Shown piece by piece: positions 63,271 through 64,000 of a stretch of 64,000 bases of DNA. Within the stretch, counting starts at the first letter, position 1. Each line of letters starts with the position of its first letter. Source of the stretch: Fibrivirga algicola (GTDB taxonomy: Bacteria > Bacteroidota > Bacteroidia > Cytophagales > Spirosomataceae); NCBI RefSeq assembly GCF_011742925.1, contig NZ_WAEL01000006.1, forward strand, positions 186,001 through 250,000, written 5' to 3'. Position numbers and translations under genes: made by a program. The notes beneath the pieces are model-generated. The model had not been told where the DNA came from. It saw only the letters and a list, made by a program, of their open reading frames with translations, and made no database searches.

Positions 63271-63369
63271 ATGGATACCGGATGCTGGCCACTGGACGTT
63301 GGCTTTTGGAATCAGCCAAATCTCACCCAACGGGCTACTATCTGTTATCCAACAACCTGCATCCAGTAA
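63271..63369 (+). CDS. Putative 32-aa leader ORF before purH
   Basis: ATG at 63271 and TAA at 63367-63369, with the purH ATG two bases later. The peptide starts MDTGCWPLDVGFWNQP and has two Trp and four Cys with several Pro. It would be the first ORF on the purH mRNA, beginning within a few bases of the predicted transcription start. The same stretch can form hairpins (TTGGCT/AGCCAA; GGATGC/GCATCC). It may be a regulatory leader peptide, or only chance open frame. Confidence 0.3.
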   Translation: MDTGCWPLDVGFWNQPNLTQRATICYPTTCIQ

Positions 63370-63371
63370 AA

Positions 63372-64000
63372 ATGAAAATCACCTCTGCGCTGCTTTCGGT
63401 CTATTATAAAGACGGCCTCGAACCCATTGTCCGGTTGTTGCACCAACAGGGCGTTACGCTCTACTCAACGGGCGGTACCCAAACGTTTATCGAGCAACTC
63501 GGTATTCCCGTTATTCCCGTTGAATCGCTAACTGGCTATCCGTCTATCTTCGGTGGCCGGGTGAAAACCCTGCACCCGGCGGTATTTGGCGGTATCCTCT
63601 ACCGTCGCGATAATGAAGGTGACGTGGCCCAGGCGCAGGAGCATAACATTCCCGCCATCGACCTTACAGTGGTTGACCTATACCCGTTTGAGGAAACCGT
63701 AGCATCGGGTGCTTCAGCCGAAGACATCATCGAGAAGATCGACATCGGCGGCATTTCACTGATTCGGGCCGGTGCCAAGAATTTTCAGGACGCCCTGATC
63801 GTCTCGTCGCGCAACCAGTACGCCGATCTGCTAAAGGTATTGACCGAAACCGACGGTCAGCCCGATCTGGAAACGCGTCGCCGCTACGCGATGGAGGCCT
63901 TTGCTACTACTTCGCATTACGACACAGCTATTCATCAGTATTTCGCGGGAGAAGCGGCCCAGAAAAAAAGCGAACTGCGTTACGGCGAAAACCCGCACCA
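63372..64000 (+). CDS. purH: Bifunctional AICAR transformylase/IMP cyclohydrolase, 5' part
   Basis: First 209 codons of purH; the gene leaves the window at the right edge. PurH performs the last two steps of IMP synthesis. The N-terminal IMP cyclohydrolase (MGS-like) domain is complete: MKITSALLSVYYKDGLEPIV, LYSTGGTQTFIEQLGIPV, FGGRVKTLHPAVFGGILYRR, DLTVVDLYPFEETVASGA and IDIGGISLIRAGAKNF. The linker to the transformylase domain begins with TSHYDTAIHQYF, ending in the conserved RYGENPH. Start chosen at the ATG that opens the family sequence. It is divergent from the flippase gene and preceded by a -7 box and a short ORF. Confidence 0.95.
   Translation, partial: MKITSALLSVYYKDGLEPIVRLLHQQGVTLYSTGGTQTFIEQLGIPVIPVESLTGYPSIFGGRVKTLHPAVFGGILYRRDNEGDVAQAQEHNIPAIDLTVVDLYPFEETVASGASAEDIIEKIDIGGISLIRAGAKNFQDALIVSSRNQYADLLKVLTETDGQPDLETRRRYAMEAFATTSHYDTAIHQYFAGEAAQKKSELRYGENPH

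Noticed and set aside
63146-63319. 58-residue N-terminal extension of the flippase
   Set aside because: Basic, non-membrane sequence not expected before the conserved KKLASDTALYG start; it also invades the intergenic region with purH signals.

Overview
The window reads as chromosomal DNA of a Bacteroidota bacterium of the order Cytophagales, most like the Spirosoma group. The evidence is a very large T9SS-sorted adhesin-like protein (gliding-motility-type C-terminal domain) next to a PorP/SprF protein, a bacterial geranylgeranylglyceryl-phosphate-synthase-like gene, -7 promoter boxes of the TAnnTTTG type, little Shine-Dalgarno signal, and a moderate GC of roughly 50 percent. No IS element, prophage, CRISPR array or rRNA was seen. 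Genes are on both strands in short blocks.

Layout. 1-3.9 kb: end of a membrane-protein gene, a YitT-family protein, sparse DNA with small ORFs, and tRNA-Gly(CCC). 3.9-9.6 kb: the T9SS pair. 9.6-15.8 kb (minus): aspartate kinase, a TonB-C-like protein, GGGP synthase, two envelope-stress-type small membrane proteins, an ECF sigma factor and two Tat-exported ferritin-like proteins. 16-22.4 kb (minus): dxs, two hypothetical proteins and gcvP. 22.7-24.1 kb: an exported alditol-oxidase-like flavoprotein.

24.2-37.5 kb is a surface-polysaccharide locus. Five consecutive genes (cytidylyltransferase, CDP-glucose 4,6-dehydratase, 3,5-epimerase-like, C-methyltransferase, ketoreductase) can build a CDP-activated C-methyl-branched 6-deoxyhexose. 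Three glycosyltransferases follow, then an opposed block with a methyltransferase, a large polytopic membrane protein, a DUF2304 protein and a polyprenyl-phosphate glycosyltransferase, and finally a flippase-like membrane protein.

37.6-54 kb is mixed housekeeping: a vWA-like lipoprotein, GH29 fucosidase, AlbA_2-domain protein, carotenoid hydroxylase with a glycerol-3-phosphate dehydrogenase, CPBP protease, lipB, rnr, mnmH, pdxJ, a TIM-barrel protein, a saccharopine-dehydrogenase-like protein and endonuclease V. 54-64 kb (mostly minus): fabD, mraY, murE, a FtsX-like permease with a His-rich loop, a GNAT, hemC, an Hsp20, a polysaccharide flippase, and the start of purH.

Two DNA-level patterns cut across the genes. 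The heptamer ACGTACC and its complement occur far more often than chance, in all three codon frames and between genes, with ACGTACC favoured on the + strand regardless of gene direction. Many intergenic gaps hold long, often perfect inverted repeats; several share a loop core resembling TGCGCTGCTAA/TTAGCAGCGCA while most arms are locus-specific.
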